From: Paracoccus sp. SMMA_5_TC
GTDB lineage: Bacteria > Pseudomonadota > Alphaproteobacteria > Rhodobacterales > Rhodobacteraceae
Direction: 5' to 3'
Length of the DNA stretch: 64,000 bases
NCBI RefSeq assembly: GCF_009696685.2
Contig: NZ_CP102356.1
Span: forward strand, 171,501 to 235,500
The position numbers were made by a program, and so were the translations under genes. Numbering within the stretch: the stretch's first letter is position 1; each line of letters starts with the position of its first letter. Below the pieces are notes generated by a model, which saw only the letters and a list, made by a program, of their open reading frames with translations, was not told the origin of the DNA and made no database searches. This document shows positions 27,506 through 36,388 of this stretch, piece by piece.

Positions 27506-27967
27506 TCACACCCCCAACCAGGGGCCAAAGCGGCGGAACGGCAAGCCCAGCCCATAGCTGAAGATCAGCGTCGACAGGATTGTCACCAGAATGGCCAGGA
27601 TCAGGGCCGGCAGCGGCCGCATGCGCCGCGAGGCCTGCGCTGCGATCAGTGTGGCCAGAAACAGCGCCGGAACAAAGCCCAGGCCCCGCACTGTCAGCCC
27701 GAAAAAGATCGGGGCCGGCAGGATGAGCAGGATGCCGCGCCAGGCGATCGGGCCGATGGGCTCGTCCTCGCGGCCCAGCGATTTCAGGGCAATCAGCGCC
27801 CCCAGCGCAAACAGCAGGATCGACAGCATCATCGGGAAGTAGCCGGGCCCCATCCGTAACGAACTGCCGATTTCGAGGTCCATGGTCTGCCAGCCGAAAA
27901 ACCCGGCAGTTGCCATCAACAGCAATCCGGCGGTCAGGTCGGTCCTGTCCTTGGGTCGAGTGGTCAT
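27506..27967 (-). CDS. tctB: Tripartite tricarboxylate transporter small permease TctB
   Basis: Encodes 153 aa with four hydrophobic segments (about 12-30, 42-62, 80-98 and 115-140) and the family motif MGPGYFPMMLSILLFALG. Small membrane subunit pairing with TctA. AGGGAGGAG precedes the ATG at 27967. It lies between tctC and tctA in the operon. Confidence 0.92.
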   Translation of the reverse strand: MTTRPKDRTDLTAGLLLMATAGFFGWQTMDLEIGSSLRMGPGYFPMMLSILLFALGALIALKSLGREDEPIGPIAWRGILLILPAPIFFGLTVRGLGFVPALFLATLIAAQASRRMRPLPALILAILVTILSTLIFSYGLGLPFRRFGPWLGV

Positions 27968-28021
27968 GATCTCCTCCCTTCAGGCGGAATGGACCCTGCA
28001 CAGGGCAGGGTCCGGCCTTGC

Positions 28022-28996
28022 TCAGTCGGCATAGACGCCGGCAGCGGTGATGACCGGCTGCCAGCGGGCGATTTCGGCCTCGAGCCGGGATTTCAGCGCC
28101 GCCGGGGTGGCCTGATCGGCGGGCACCGGGGCTGTGCCAAGATCGGCCATGGCCTTGATCACGCCTTCATCCGCCAGTGCTTTCTGCAGCGATTGCGACA
28201 GGCGCTCGTTGATTTCGGCCGGCGTGCCTTTCGGTGTGTAGATGCCGTGCCAGATGGACACATCCAGCCCTGGCAGGCCGGATTCTGCAGCGGTGGGCAG
28301 GTCCGGAAACAGCGCCAGCCGCTCTGGCGTGGTCACGGCATAGGCCTTGATGGTGCCACCCTTGATCTGCTGGGTGGTGTTTGTGGTCTGATCGCACATG
28401 ATGTCCGTCTGACCGCCCAGAAGGTCGGTCATCGCCGGACCGGTGCCTTTGTAGGGCACGGTGACCAGCGGCGCCTCCAGCGCCTGCATCAGCAACATCC
28501 CGCACAAATGACTTGCCGATCCGATCCCGGCATTCGCCAGCGTCAGCTTGTCGGCATTCGCCTTGACGTATTCGGCAAAGCCCTTGAAGTCTGCGGGTTC
28601 AAAATCCTTGCGCGCGACCACGACCATCGGCACCTCGGTCACCAGTCCGACGTAGTCGAAGGCCGACAGCGTGTCATAGGCCAGCTTGCGATAAAGCGTC
28701 GCCGAAGTTGCCATGCCGATATGATGCAGCAGCAAGGTATATCCATCGGGTTCGGCCTTGGCGACCTGACCTGCGCCCAGGGTGCCGCCGGCCCCGCCCA
28801 CGTTTTCGACAATCACCTGCTGGCCCAGATCGCCCGACATCTTTTCGGCGACCAGACGCGCCACGGTGTCGGTAGGTCCGCCGGCGGCAAACGGCACAAC
28901 CATGGTGATCTGCCTGCCGGGATAATCCTGAGCCTGTGCGCCGGTGGTGATGGTCAACACCGCAGCGCAGGCGGCGATGATGCTTGAACGGGTCAT
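28022..28996 (-). CDS. tctC: Tripartite tricarboxylate transporter substrate-binding protein TctC
   Basis: Encodes 324 aa with signal peptide MTRSSIIAACAAVLTITTG ending ...AQA. Receptor text: QITMVVPFAAGGPTDTVARLV and VENVGGAGGTLGAGQVAKAEPDGYT. First gene of the four-gene transporter operon; preceded by a sigma-54-type promoter and palindromic site, with dctBD immediately upstream. A paralogue closes the operon. The ligand is probably a di- or tricarboxylate, but the pocket cannot be read by eye. Confidence 0.92.
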   Translation of the reverse strand: MTRSSIIAACAAVLTITTGAQAQDYPGRQITMVVPFAAGGPTDTVARLVAEKMSGDLGQQVIVENVGGAGGTLGAGQVAKAEPDGYTLLLHHIGMATSATLYRKLAYDTLSAFDYVGLVTEVPMVVVARKDFEPADFKGFAEYVKANADKLTLANAGIGSASHLCGMLLMQALEAPLVTVPYKGTGPAMTDLLGGQTDIMCDQTTNTTQQIKGGTIKAYAVTTPERLALFPDLPTAAESGLPGLDVSIWHGIYTPKGTPAEINERLSQSLQKALADEGVIKAMADLGTAPVPADQATPAALKSRLEAEIARWQPVITAAGVYAD

Positions 28997-29084
28997 GATG
29001 TCCTTCCCCCCCTGATCCTTCTGCGTGGCGGCCGTAAACGGCAGCCCGGGGCACAGGATCACCCTTCCCCCGCGCTATCGCCAA

Positions 29085-29102
29085 AGCGGAACACAGGCCT
29101 GC
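29085..29102 (-). promoter_or_regulatory. Candidate sigma-54 (-24/-12) promoter of the tctCBAC operon
   Basis: On the minus strand AGGCCTGTGTTCCGCT gives the GG (-24) and GC (-12) dinucleotides separated by exactly 10 bp, as required for RpoN promoters. The site lies about 90 bp before the tctC start and directly downstream of dctD, which encodes a sigma-54 activator. Flanking bases deviate from the TTGGCAC...TTGC consensus, so the match is moderate. Confidence 0.5.
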
Positions 29103-29132
29103 GCCGGGAAAAACCCGCAGAAATGATCAAAA

Positions 29133-29182
29133 TGGGTGGAAAAGGTTACATGGGCGCCTTGAACTGGGTGGAAATCCACCCA
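29133..29182. promoter_or_regulatory. Candidate DctD upstream activating sites
   Basis: TGGGTGGAAATCCACCCA at 29165-29182 is a perfect palindrome with 8-bp arms. The half-site TGGGTGGA recurs at 29133-29140, 32 bp away (three helical turns) and in the same orientation. They lie 30-95 bp upstream of the -24 element, the normal place for enhancer sites of sigma-54 activators. The palindrome ends 1 bp before the dctD stop codon. Confidence 0.6.
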
Positions 29183-29183
29183 T

Positions 29184-30533
29184 TCAGGTGTCATCCTCGG
29201 ACGGTTCGGTGATCAGTCGACGCTCCAGACCGTATTTCTGCATCTTTTCGTAGAGGGTTTTGCGGGAAATCCCCAGCGACTCATAGACAGCCCTTAGCCG
29301 TCCGCCGTGGGCGGCAATCGCACTGGCGATCAGGCTGCGTTCGAATGCTGCGACGCGATCGGCCAGCCGGCCGCCTTCGGCGATCTCGACATCATTTCCG
29401 CCATCCAGTCCAAGGATGTAGCGCTCTGCCAGGTTGCGCAACTCGCGAACATTGCCCGGCCAGTCCCGGGCTGCCAGGTCCGCCAGCATCTCTGGCGGGG
29501 CCGGGCGCTCAGGCCGATTATGACGTGCCGCTGCCTCGCGCAACAGTTGCAGGAACAGCAATGGAATATCCTCGCGGCGCGCAGACAGGGGCGGAACATG
29601 CAGCACCGCCACATTCAGCCGCCAGTACAGATCCTCGCGGAAACTGCCTGCGGCGACCATTTGGGCCAGATCCTGCTTGCTGACGGCGATGAACCTGACG
29701 TCAAGCGGCACCGGATCGTTCGACCCCAGCCGCGTGATCACGCGCTCATGCAAGACCCGCAGCAGCTTTGCCTGAAGTTCCAACGGCATCGAGCCGATCT
29801 CGTCCAGCAACACGGTGCCGCCGCGAGCGTGCTCGAACTTGCCATAGCGCGGCCGCAAGGCACCCGGAAAGGCCCCGGCCTCATGTCCGAACAGTTCGCT
29901 TTCGATCAGGGCCTGGGGCAGGGCAGCACAGTTTATGGCGATGAAGGGGCGTGTCGCGCGCGGCGACAGATCGTGCAATGCATGTGCGACAACTTCCTTG
30001 CCGACCCCGGTCGGGCCGATGACAAGAACATCGGCATCCGATGGCCCGATGGCGCGCAAACGATGGCGCAGATCGACCATTGCCTGGGTCCGGCCCGGCA
30101 GGCGAGCCTCGATATCATCGCGCTTTCCGGCCACGGCGCGCAGCCGGCGATTTTCCAGAACCAGATTTCTATGCTCGGCGGCACGTCGGATCAGGTTCAC
30201 CAGATCCTGCACCACAAAGGGTTTCTCGATGAAATCATAGGCACCGCCCCGGATGGCCTCGACCGCCAGGGCAACCTCGGCGTGACCGGTGATCAGGATG
30301 ACAGGGATCTCGGGATCCATGTCGCGCAATCGCCCGAGCAGTGTCATCCCGTCCATGCCGGGCATGCGTATGTCGCTGACCACCACGCCATCGAACCCCG
30401 GACCCGCCAGCGCCAGTGCATCCTCACCCTGGGCCAGCGATTCGACGGTCATATCGGCCAGCTCCAGCGCCTGCGCAGTCGAACTGCGCATCTGTTCGTC
30501 GTCCTCGACCAGGATCACGCGCGGCTTTTTCAT
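29184..30533 (-). CDS. dctD: C4-dicarboxylate-type sigma-54 response regulator DctD
   Basis: Encodes 449 aa: receiver domain (1-120, phospho-acceptor Asp54 in VVSDIRMPGMDG), AAA+ sigma-54 interaction domain (about 145-380; Walker A GPTGVGKE 173-180, Walker B GGTVLLDEIGSM) and a C-terminal Fis-type helix-turn-helix (ESLGISRKTLYEKMQKYGL). The sigma-54 contact loop reads GAFPGA (220-225) in place of GAFTGA. Starts inside the dctB stop (ATGA). It is probably the activator of the adjacent TTT operon instead of a classical dctA, which is absent here. Confidence 0.92.
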   Translation of the reverse strand: MKKPRVILVEDDEQMRSSTAQALELADMTVESLAQGEDALALAGPGFDGVVVSDIRMPGMDGMTLLGRLRDMDPEIPVILITGHAEVALAVEAIRGGAYDFIEKPFVVQDLVNLIRRAAEHRNLVLENRRLRAVAGKRDDIEARLPGRTQAMVDLRHRLRAIGPSDADVLVIGPTGVGKEVVAHALHDLSPRATRPFIAINCAALPQALIESELFGHEAGAFPGALRPRYGKFEHARGGTVLLDEIGSMPLELQAKLLRVLHERVITRLGSNDPVPLDVRFIAVSKQDLAQMVAAGSFREDLYWRLNVAVLHVPPLSARREDIPLLFLQLLREAAARHNRPERPAPPEMLADLAARDWPGNVRELRNLAERYILGLDGGNDVEIAEGGRLADRVAAFERSLIASAIAAHGGRLRAVYESLGISRKTLYEKMQKYGLERRLITEPSEDDT

Positions 30534-32380
30534 CGGGCAAGCTCGGCTTCGGGCAGATGTGAGGTCGCGATGGGCAGGGTGACCCTGAATTCCGCTCCGG
30601 TCCCGGGGTGGTGCAGACTGATGCGTCCGCCGAAATCGCGCACGATATTGGCGGTGATCGACAGCCCAAGGCCCAGGCCCGCACCCATGCCCTTGGTGGT
30701 AAAGAACGGATCGAAGATGCGCTCGGCAATATGCGGGGGAACGCCCGGGCCGAAATCACGCAGGCGGATCGTGACCTCGTCGCTGCCTGCATCGGCGGTC
30801 AGCAGGATGCGGCGATCGGCGCTGTCGGCCACGGCGTCGGCGGCATTGCTGATCAGGTTGACCAGAACCTGCTGCAAGCGTGTGGCGCTGGCCCGCAGGG
30901 GCGGCAGATTGTCGGGCAGATCCACCACCAGATCGGCGCCGCAGACCGTCAGGCGTGGCCCGACGATGACCCTGGTTTCGGCAATCAGTTCCGCCAGATC
31001 GACCGGTCCCAGCACCTCGTCCGGTTTTCGTGCTGCCTGACGCAAATGCGCCCCGATCGCTGCCATGCGATCGATAAGCGCCATGATCTGCGCAATATTG
31101 TCCCGCGCCCGGTCAAGCTCGCCCCGCTGGATCAGGATCGCTGCGCTGTCGGCATAGTTGCGCGCGGCCGCCAGCGGCTGATTTATCTCGTGCGAGAGCG
31201 AGGCCGACATCTGTCCCAGGGCCGCCAGCTTGCCCGCCTGAACCAGGCTGTCCTGAGCCGCGCGCAGTTTGGCCTCGGTCGCGCGGCGTTCGGCAATCTC
31301 CTGCTGAAGCTTGCTGTTGACGCGCGCCAGATCGGCGGTGCGCGCCTCGACCCTGCGCTCCAGCTCGGCCGTGGCATAGGCTTGCATTGCCTGACGCTCT
31401 GCGGCTTGCAAGCGCCGCTGGCGCCACATCAACCCGGCAAAGCCCGCCGCCCAGATCAGCAACAGCGCAGTTGTCACGACCAGACGCGCCTGAGCGCGCA
31501 TCTCGGCCGTGTCCAGCAGCACGTGCAAACTCCACCCCGCATCCGGGATGATTTCCGATGCCACCAGGTATTCGCGCGTGCCGTTGGTGTCGGTCAGGCG
31601 CCACAGGCTGGCCCCATGGCGTTCAAGGCGTTGCAACGGCAGTTCTGTCAGCACGGTGTCGGCATAGCGACGCGAACCTGCACTGCGGCTGCGTCTTTCT
31701 TCGGTCAGGGACAATGTGCCCTTGTAGCGCCATTCGGGCCGCGAGGACAGGAACACCACGCCTTCCGGATCGGTGACCAGCACACGGTATTCGCCCCGGT
31801 GCCAGGCCTGCTCGAAACGGTCCACACCGATCTTGACGGCGACCACCGCGGCAATGTGGCCGGAATCGTCCCAGACCGGGGCCGAGAAGTAATAGCCGCG
31901 AATCCCCGAGGTGGTGCCAATGCCGTAAAATCGTGCCGTTTGCCCGGCCATGGCATCGATGAAATACGGCCGATAGCTGAAATTCTGACCGATGAAGCTG
32001 TTCGGGCCGCGGAAGTTGGAATGGGCGATGGTTTCCCCGTCGGGCAGGATCACATAGATGTCCGCCGATTGCAGAGCGGCATTCTGCCTGGCCAGCCACC
32101 GGTTCGCCCGATCACGCAAGCGGCTGTCCTGCGGATCGACCGCCAGTTTCCGGATCAGCTCCATCTGGCCGACCAGTTGCGGCACCATCTCGTAACGGGC
32201 CAGATCCGCCTCAAGCGCATCGACCGTCAGACGCAACGCCGTTTCGGCCCGGCCGGCACCCTGGCCGTAAGCCTGCCGAAATGCCAGGTAGCCCACCGCC
32301 CACAGCGCCAGCCCAAGGCTGGCCAGTCCCAAGACCAGCGTCAGCCATTTTCTTGAATATGCTTTAGGAAACGCAGTCAT
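30530..32380 (-). CDS. dctB: C4-dicarboxylate-type sensor histidine kinase DctB
   Basis: Encodes 616 aa. First membrane helix about 11-33, periplasmic double-Cache region about 35-298 (RPYFIDAMAGQTARFYGIGTT and RGYYFSAPVW are typical of DctB sensors), second helix about 300-318, coiled coil 325-385, HisKA with phospho-His397 in LSHEINQPLAAARNYADSA, and HATPase_c with GPGVPPHIAERIFDPFFTTK. Senses periplasmic carboxylates and phosphorylates DctD. Start placed at the ATG at 32380; another ATG at 32419 would add 13 residues. Both lack a strong ribosome site. Confidence 0.92.
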   Translation of the reverse strand: MTAFPKAYSRKWLTLVLGLASLGLALWAVGYLAFRQAYGQGAGRAETALRLTVDALEADLARYEMVPQLVGQMELIRKLAVDPQDSRLRDRANRWLARQNAALQSADIYVILPDGETIAHSNFRGPNSFIGQNFSYRPYFIDAMAGQTARFYGIGTTSGIRGYYFSAPVWDDSGHIAAVVAVKIGVDRFEQAWHRGEYRVLVTDPEGVVFLSSRPEWRYKGTLSLTEERRSRSAGSRRYADTVLTELPLQRLERHGASLWRLTDTNGTREYLVASEIIPDAGWSLHVLLDTAEMRAQARLVVTTALLLIWAAGFAGLMWRQRRLQAAERQAMQAYATAELERRVEARTADLARVNSKLQQEIAERRATEAKLRAAQDSLVQAGKLAALGQMSASLSHEINQPLAAARNYADSAAILIQRGELDRARDNIAQIMALIDRMAAIGAHLRQAARKPDEVLGPVDLAELIAETRVIVGPRLTVCGADLVVDLPDNLPPLRASATRLQQVLVNLISNAADAVADSADRRILLTADAGSDEVTIRLRDFGPGVPPHIAERIFDPFFTTKGMGAGLGLGLSITANIVRDFGGRISLHHPGTGAEFRVTLPIATSHLPEAELAR

Positions 32381-32806
32381 ATGCCTGTATTTCCGTGAAT
32401 ATTCTCTGCCTAGCGCCATTTGGAATGCACGACCTGAGCCAGCGTGCCAGTTTGCGGTCAGGCGCGCAATAGACGCCAGAGGCGCAGCCGGCTATGATCA
32501 CGACAATCAAGCACTTGCCCGACCTCGTCGGGGCTGCCAAGCTGCGCACAGTGCTGCGGACCTGCTGCCGCAATCGGGCAGGGACTGGGCAAGGGGGATG
32601 CAAGGATGCAGAATCGCCGTCCTGTCTGTCGCCGGGGCCCCGTGTTCACCGCCATCGCCGCGATATTTTGGCGAAATGTCTTGCAACTTTCGTCATTCCG
32701 CAGCGTCAGCCTGTCAAATTCACCTGTCGACACGTCAGAGGGCTTGACCCATCCGGCAGAACTTCGGCATCACGGTCACAGAATAAAACTAGACATGGGA
32801 GGTAAT
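32381..32806. other. 426-bp divergent intergenic region between dctB and dppA
   Basis: No convincing gene is seen; the short open frames lack ribosome sites and family features. It must hold the dctB and dppA promoters. TTGACC at 32744-32749 could be a -35 element for dppA, but no good -10 lies at the right spacing. A sigma-54-like string near 32667-32685 has 11 bp instead of 10 between GG and GC. Confidence 0.5.
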
Positions 32807-34411
32807 ATGTCGGTTCTTTCCACCCGCCTGCTGGCGGCTTCGGCCTTTGCGCTGATGGCGGCCGCGCCGCTGCACGCCAAGACCTTCGTCTATTGCTCGG
32901 AAGGTTCGCCCGAAGGTTTCGACCCCGCGCCCTATACCGCCGGCACCACCTTCGATGCCTCGGGTCATGCGATCTACAACCGCCTGGTCCAGTTCAAGCC
33001 CGGCACCACCGAAATCGAGCCGGCACTGGCCGAAAGCTGGGAGGTGTCCGAGGACGGCCTGACCTATACTTTCAAGCTGCGTCAGGGGGTCAAGTTCCAT
33101 TCGAACGACAAGTTCACCCCGTCGCGCGATTTCAACGCCGATGACGTGATCTTCAGCTTCGAGCGTCAGGCCAAGGCCGACAACCCCTGGCACCAGTATA
33201 TCGCCGGCATCACCTACGAATATTTCTCGTCGATGGAGATGGACAAGCTGATCAAGTCCATCGAAAAGGTCGACGACCACACCGTCAAGTTCACCCTCAA
33301 CCAGCCCGAGGCGCCATTCCTGGCCAACGTGGCCATGCCCTTCCTGTCGATCGTCAGCAAGGAATATGCCGACACGCTGGAAAAGGCGGGCACCAAGGAG
33401 GATCTGAACAACGCGCCTATCGGCACCGGTCCGTTCAAGTTCGTGGCCTATCAGAAGGACGCGGTGATCCGTTACCAGAAGAACGCGGATTACTGGGGCG
33501 AAGCACCCAAGATCGATGATCTGGTCTTTGCCATCACCCCGGATGCCTCGGTGCGGTTGCAGAAGCTTAAGGCTGGCGAATGCCACCTGATGCCCTATCC
33601 GGCACCCGCCGATCTCGCGGAAATCAAGGCCGATCCGAACCTCAAGCTGGATGAGCAGGCCGGGCTGAATGTGGGCTACCTGGCCTATAACACCACCGTC
33701 GCCCCCTTCGACAAGCCGGAAGTCCGCAAGGCCCTGAACATGGCCATGGACAAGAAGGCGATGATCGAAGCCGTCTATCAGGGCAGCGCCGAAGTGGCGA
33801 AAAACCCGATCCCGCCGACGATGTGGTCCTATAACAACGCGGTCGAGGATGACAAATACGATCCCGAAGCCGCCAAGAAGATGCTGGAGGATGCCGGCGT
33901 CAAGGATCTGACAATGGAAGTCTGGGCGATGCCGGTGCAGCGCCCCTACATGCCCAATGCCCGCCGCGCTGCCGAAATGATCCAGAGCGACTTCGCCAAG
34001 ATCGGGGTCAAGGTCGACATCGTGTCCTATGAATGGGGCGAATACCTGAAGAAATCCATGGAGGAAGGCCGCAAGGGCGCCGTCATCCTGGGTTGGACCG
34101 GCGATAACGGCGATCCGGACAACTTCCTTTCGGTTCTGCTCAGCTGCGCCTCGGCCCAGCCGGGCGGAGCCAACCGTGCCTTCTGGTGCAACCAGGAGTT
34201 TTCGGACCTGATCGCCAAGGCCAAGGCCAGCTCGGACCACGACGAGCGCGTGAAGCTGTATGAAGAGGCGCAGGTCATCTTCAAGAAGGAAGCGCCCTGG
34301 GCGACCCTGGCCCATTCGACGCAATATGTGCCGATGCGCAAGGAAGTCAGCGGCTTCGTCCAGTCGCCGCTTGGTGACTATACCTTCGATACTGTCGATC
34401 TGGCCGAGTAA
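32807..34411 (+). CDS. dppA: Dipeptide ABC transporter periplasmic binding protein DppA
   Basis: Encodes 534 aa, the length of E. coli DppA (535). Signal peptide MSVLSTRLLAASAFALMAA ending ...PLHA. The mature start KTFVYCSEGSPEGFDPAPYT, and LAESWEVSEDGLTYTFKLRQGVKFH with FNADDVIFSFERQ, follow DppA closely. Binds dipeptides (and possibly 5-aminolevulinate or heme) for the DppBCDF importer. GGGAGG precedes the ATG. A stem-loop after the gene probably makes dppA more abundant than the downstream genes. Confidence 0.93.
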   Translation: MSVLSTRLLAASAFALMAAAPLHAKTFVYCSEGSPEGFDPAPYTAGTTFDASGHAIYNRLVQFKPGTTEIEPALAESWEVSEDGLTYTFKLRQGVKFHSNDKFTPSRDFNADDVIFSFERQAKADNPWHQYIAGITYEYFSSMEMDKLIKSIEKVDDHTVKFTLNQPEAPFLANVAMPFLSIVSKEYADTLEKAGTKEDLNNAPIGTGPFKFVAYQKDAVIRYQKNADYWGEAPKIDDLVFAITPDASVRLQKLKAGECHLMPYPAPADLAEIKADPNLKLDEQAGLNVGYLAYNTTVAPFDKPEVRKALNMAMDKKAMIEAVYQGSAEVAKNPIPPTMWSYNNAVEDDKYDPEAAKKMLEDAGVKDLTMEVWAMPVQRPYMPNARRAAEMIQSDFAKIGVKVDIVSYEWGEYLKKSMEEGRKGAVILGWTGDNGDPDNFLSVLLSCASAQPGGANRAFWCNQEFSDLIAKAKASSDHDERVKLYEEAQVIFKKEAPWATLAHSTQYVPMRKEVSGFVQSPLGDYTFDTVDLAE

Positions 34412-34431
34412 CCCTCGGGGACGTCAACTGC

Positions 34432-34466
34432 GGCCGTGCGCGGGCAAAACCCCGCACGGCCCTTTT
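34432..34466 (+). terminator. Stem-loop (partial terminator/stabiliser) between dppA and dppB
   Basis: GGCCGTGCG (34432-34440) and CGCACGGCC (34453-34461) form a 9-bp stem extended by CGGG/CCC around an A-rich loop, followed by CTTTTC. It lies in the 68-bp gap of an otherwise tightly packed operon, where such hairpins limit readthrough and protect the binding-protein mRNA. Confidence 0.7.
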
Positions 34467-34479
34467 CGATCGGGGTCCG

Positions 34480-35487
34480 ATGCTACGCTTCATCCTCACC
34501 AAACTGCTTTATCTGATCCCGACGATGCTGGGGATCACGCTGGTCGCCTTTGGCTTCATCCGCCTGCTGCCCGGCGATCCCGTGCTGCTGATGGCGGGGG
34601 AAAGGGGCGTTTCCCCCGAACGTTATGCCGAGATTTCGGCACAATTGGGCTATGACAAGCCGATCTGGCAGCAATACCTGCATTATCTGGGCAACCTTCT
34701 GCAAGGCGATCTGGGCCATTCGCTTGTCACCAAGAAGCCGGTGCTTGCAGAGTTCCTGACACTGTTTCCGGCCACGGTCGAACTGGGGCTGGTGGCGATC
34801 CTGCTGGCCACGCTGATCGGTGTGCCGGTGGGCGTGATCGCTGCCATCAAGCGCGGCTCCTGGTTCGATCAGATCTCGATGACCGGGGCGCTGGTCGGCT
34901 TTTCGATGCCGATCTTCTGGTGGGGTCTGCTGCTGATCATCCTGTTCTCGGGCATCCTGCAATGGACCCCGGTGTCGGGGCGGATCAGTCTGATGTATTT
35001 CTTTCCGCCGGTCACCGGCTTCATGCTGATCGACAGCCTGCTGTCGGGGCAGAAGGGGGCATTCGGCTCGGCCGTCAGCCATCTGATCCTGCCTTCGATC
35101 GTGCTGGCGACAATCCCGCTGGCCGTGATCGCCCGGCAGACACGTTCGGCCATGCTCGAGGTGATGGGCGAGGATTACGTGCGCACCGCGCGCGCCAAGG
35201 GGCTGTCGCCTGCGCGCGTGATCGGCGTGCATGCCCTGCGCAATGCGATGATCCCGGTCATCACCACCATCGGCCTGCAGGTCGGGGTGCTGATGGCCGG
35301 CGCGATCCTGACCGAAACCATCTTTTCCTGGCCCGGCATCGGCAAGTGGATGATCGATTCGATCAGCCGGCGCGACTATCCCGTGGTGCAGTCGGGCCTG
35401 CTGCTGATCGCCGCGATCGTGATGATCGTCAACCTGATCGTCGACCTGACCTATGGTCTCATCAACCCGAGGATCCGGCACAAATGA
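34480..35487 (+). CDS. dppB: Dipeptide ABC transporter permease DppB
   Basis: Encodes 335 aa. Inner-membrane subunit with about six helices; N-terminal MLRFILTKLLYLIPTMLGIT and RLLPGDPVLLMAG are typical of DppB/OppB, and the cytoplasmic EAA loop is seen at EDYVRTARAKGLSPARVIGVH. The stop overlaps the dppC start (ATGA). Pairs with DppC to form the channel. Confidence 0.94.
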   Translation: MLRFILTKLLYLIPTMLGITLVAFGFIRLLPGDPVLLMAGERGVSPERYAEISAQLGYDKPIWQQYLHYLGNLLQGDLGHSLVTKKPVLAEFLTLFPATVELGLVAILLATLIGVPVGVIAAIKRGSWFDQISMTGALVGFSMPIFWWGLLLIILFSGILQWTPVSGRISLMYFFPPVTGFMLIDSLLSGQKGAFGSAVSHLILPSIVLATIPLAVIARQTRSAMLEVMGEDYVRTARAKGLSPARVIGVHALRNAMIPVITTIGLQVGVLMAGAILTETIFSWPGIGKWMIDSISRRDYPVVQSGLLLIAAIVMIVNLIVDLTYGLINPRIRHK

Positions 35488-36386
35488 GCGATACGACCGT
35501 CAAGCTTTCCGATGCGGCCATCCGCCGCCGGATGCTCAGGGAATTCTGGTTCTATTTCAGTCAGAACCGCGGCGCGGTAGTGGGGCTGATCGTTTTCCTG
35601 CTGCTGGTCCTGACCGCCTTGCTGGCGCCGCTGCTGGCGCCGCATGACCCGACACAGCAATACCGCGACGCGCTGCTGGTGCCGCCGATCTGGCAAGAGG
35701 GAGGGCGCGCCGGGTTCTGGCTGGGCACCGACGCCGTCGGCCGGGACATGCTGTCGCGCCTGATCTATGGGGCACAATACTCGCTCTTCATCGGCATCGT
35801 GGTGGTGGCCATTGCCCTGACCGGCGGCATCATCATCGGCCTGGTCGCAGGTTTCTACGGCGGTTGGGTCGATACCGTGATCATGCGGGTGATGGATGTG
35901 GTGCTGGCCTTTCCCTCGCTGCTGCTGGCGCTGGTGCTGGTCGCGGTGCTGGGGCCAGGGCTGACCAATGCCATGATCGCCATTGCCATCGTCTATCAGC
36001 CGCATTTCGCCCGGCTGACCCGTGCTGCCGTGATGTCGGAAAAGGCCCGCGAATACGTCAGCGCCGCCAAGGTCGCCGGGGCCTCGAACCTGCGGCTGAT
36101 GGTCAAGACCATCCTGCCCAACTGTCTGGCGCCGCTGATCGTGCAGGCCACGCTGAGCTTTTCCAGCGCGGTGCTGGACAGCGCGGCCCTGGGTTTTCTG
36201 GGCATGGGTGCGCAGCCGCCGGCCTCGGAATGGGGCACCATGCTGGCCGAGGCGCGCGAATTCATCCTGCGCGCCTGGTGGGTGGTGACCTTTCCCGGCC
36301 TGGCCATCCTGGTGTCGGTGCTGGCCATCAACCTGATGGGCGACGGCCTGCGCGACGCGCTTGACCCCAAGCTGAAGCGGAGCTGA
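35484..36386 (+). CDS. dppC: Dipeptide ABC transporter permease DppC
   Basis: Encodes 300 aa. N-terminal domain with LREFWFYFSQNRGAVVGLIVF and APHDPTQQYRD is the OppC_N region; the core has FWLGTDAVGRDMLSRLIYGAQ and the EAA loop EYVSAAKVAGASNLRLMVKTILPN. The ATG overlaps the dppB stop. Forms the translocation pore with DppB. Confidence 0.94.
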   Translation: MSDTTVKLSDAAIRRRMLREFWFYFSQNRGAVVGLIVFLLLVLTALLAPLLAPHDPTQQYRDALLVPPIWQEGGRAGFWLGTDAVGRDMLSRLIYGAQYSLFIGIVVVAIALTGGIIIGLVAGFYGGWVDTVIMRVMDVVLAFPSLLLALVLVAVLGPGLTNAMIAIAIVYQPHFARLTRAAVMSEKAREYVSAAKVAGASNLRLMVKTILPNCLAPLIVQATLSFSSAVLDSAALGFLGMGAQPPASEWGTMLAEAREFILRAWWVVTFPGLAILVSVLAINLMGDGLRDALDPKLKRS

Positions 36387-36388
36387 CC

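Noticed and set aside
32667..32685. Sigma-54-like string TTGGCGAAATGTCTTGCAA upstream of dppA
   Set aside because: There are 11 bp between GG and GC where RpoN promoters need 10, and no activator site is seen nearby.
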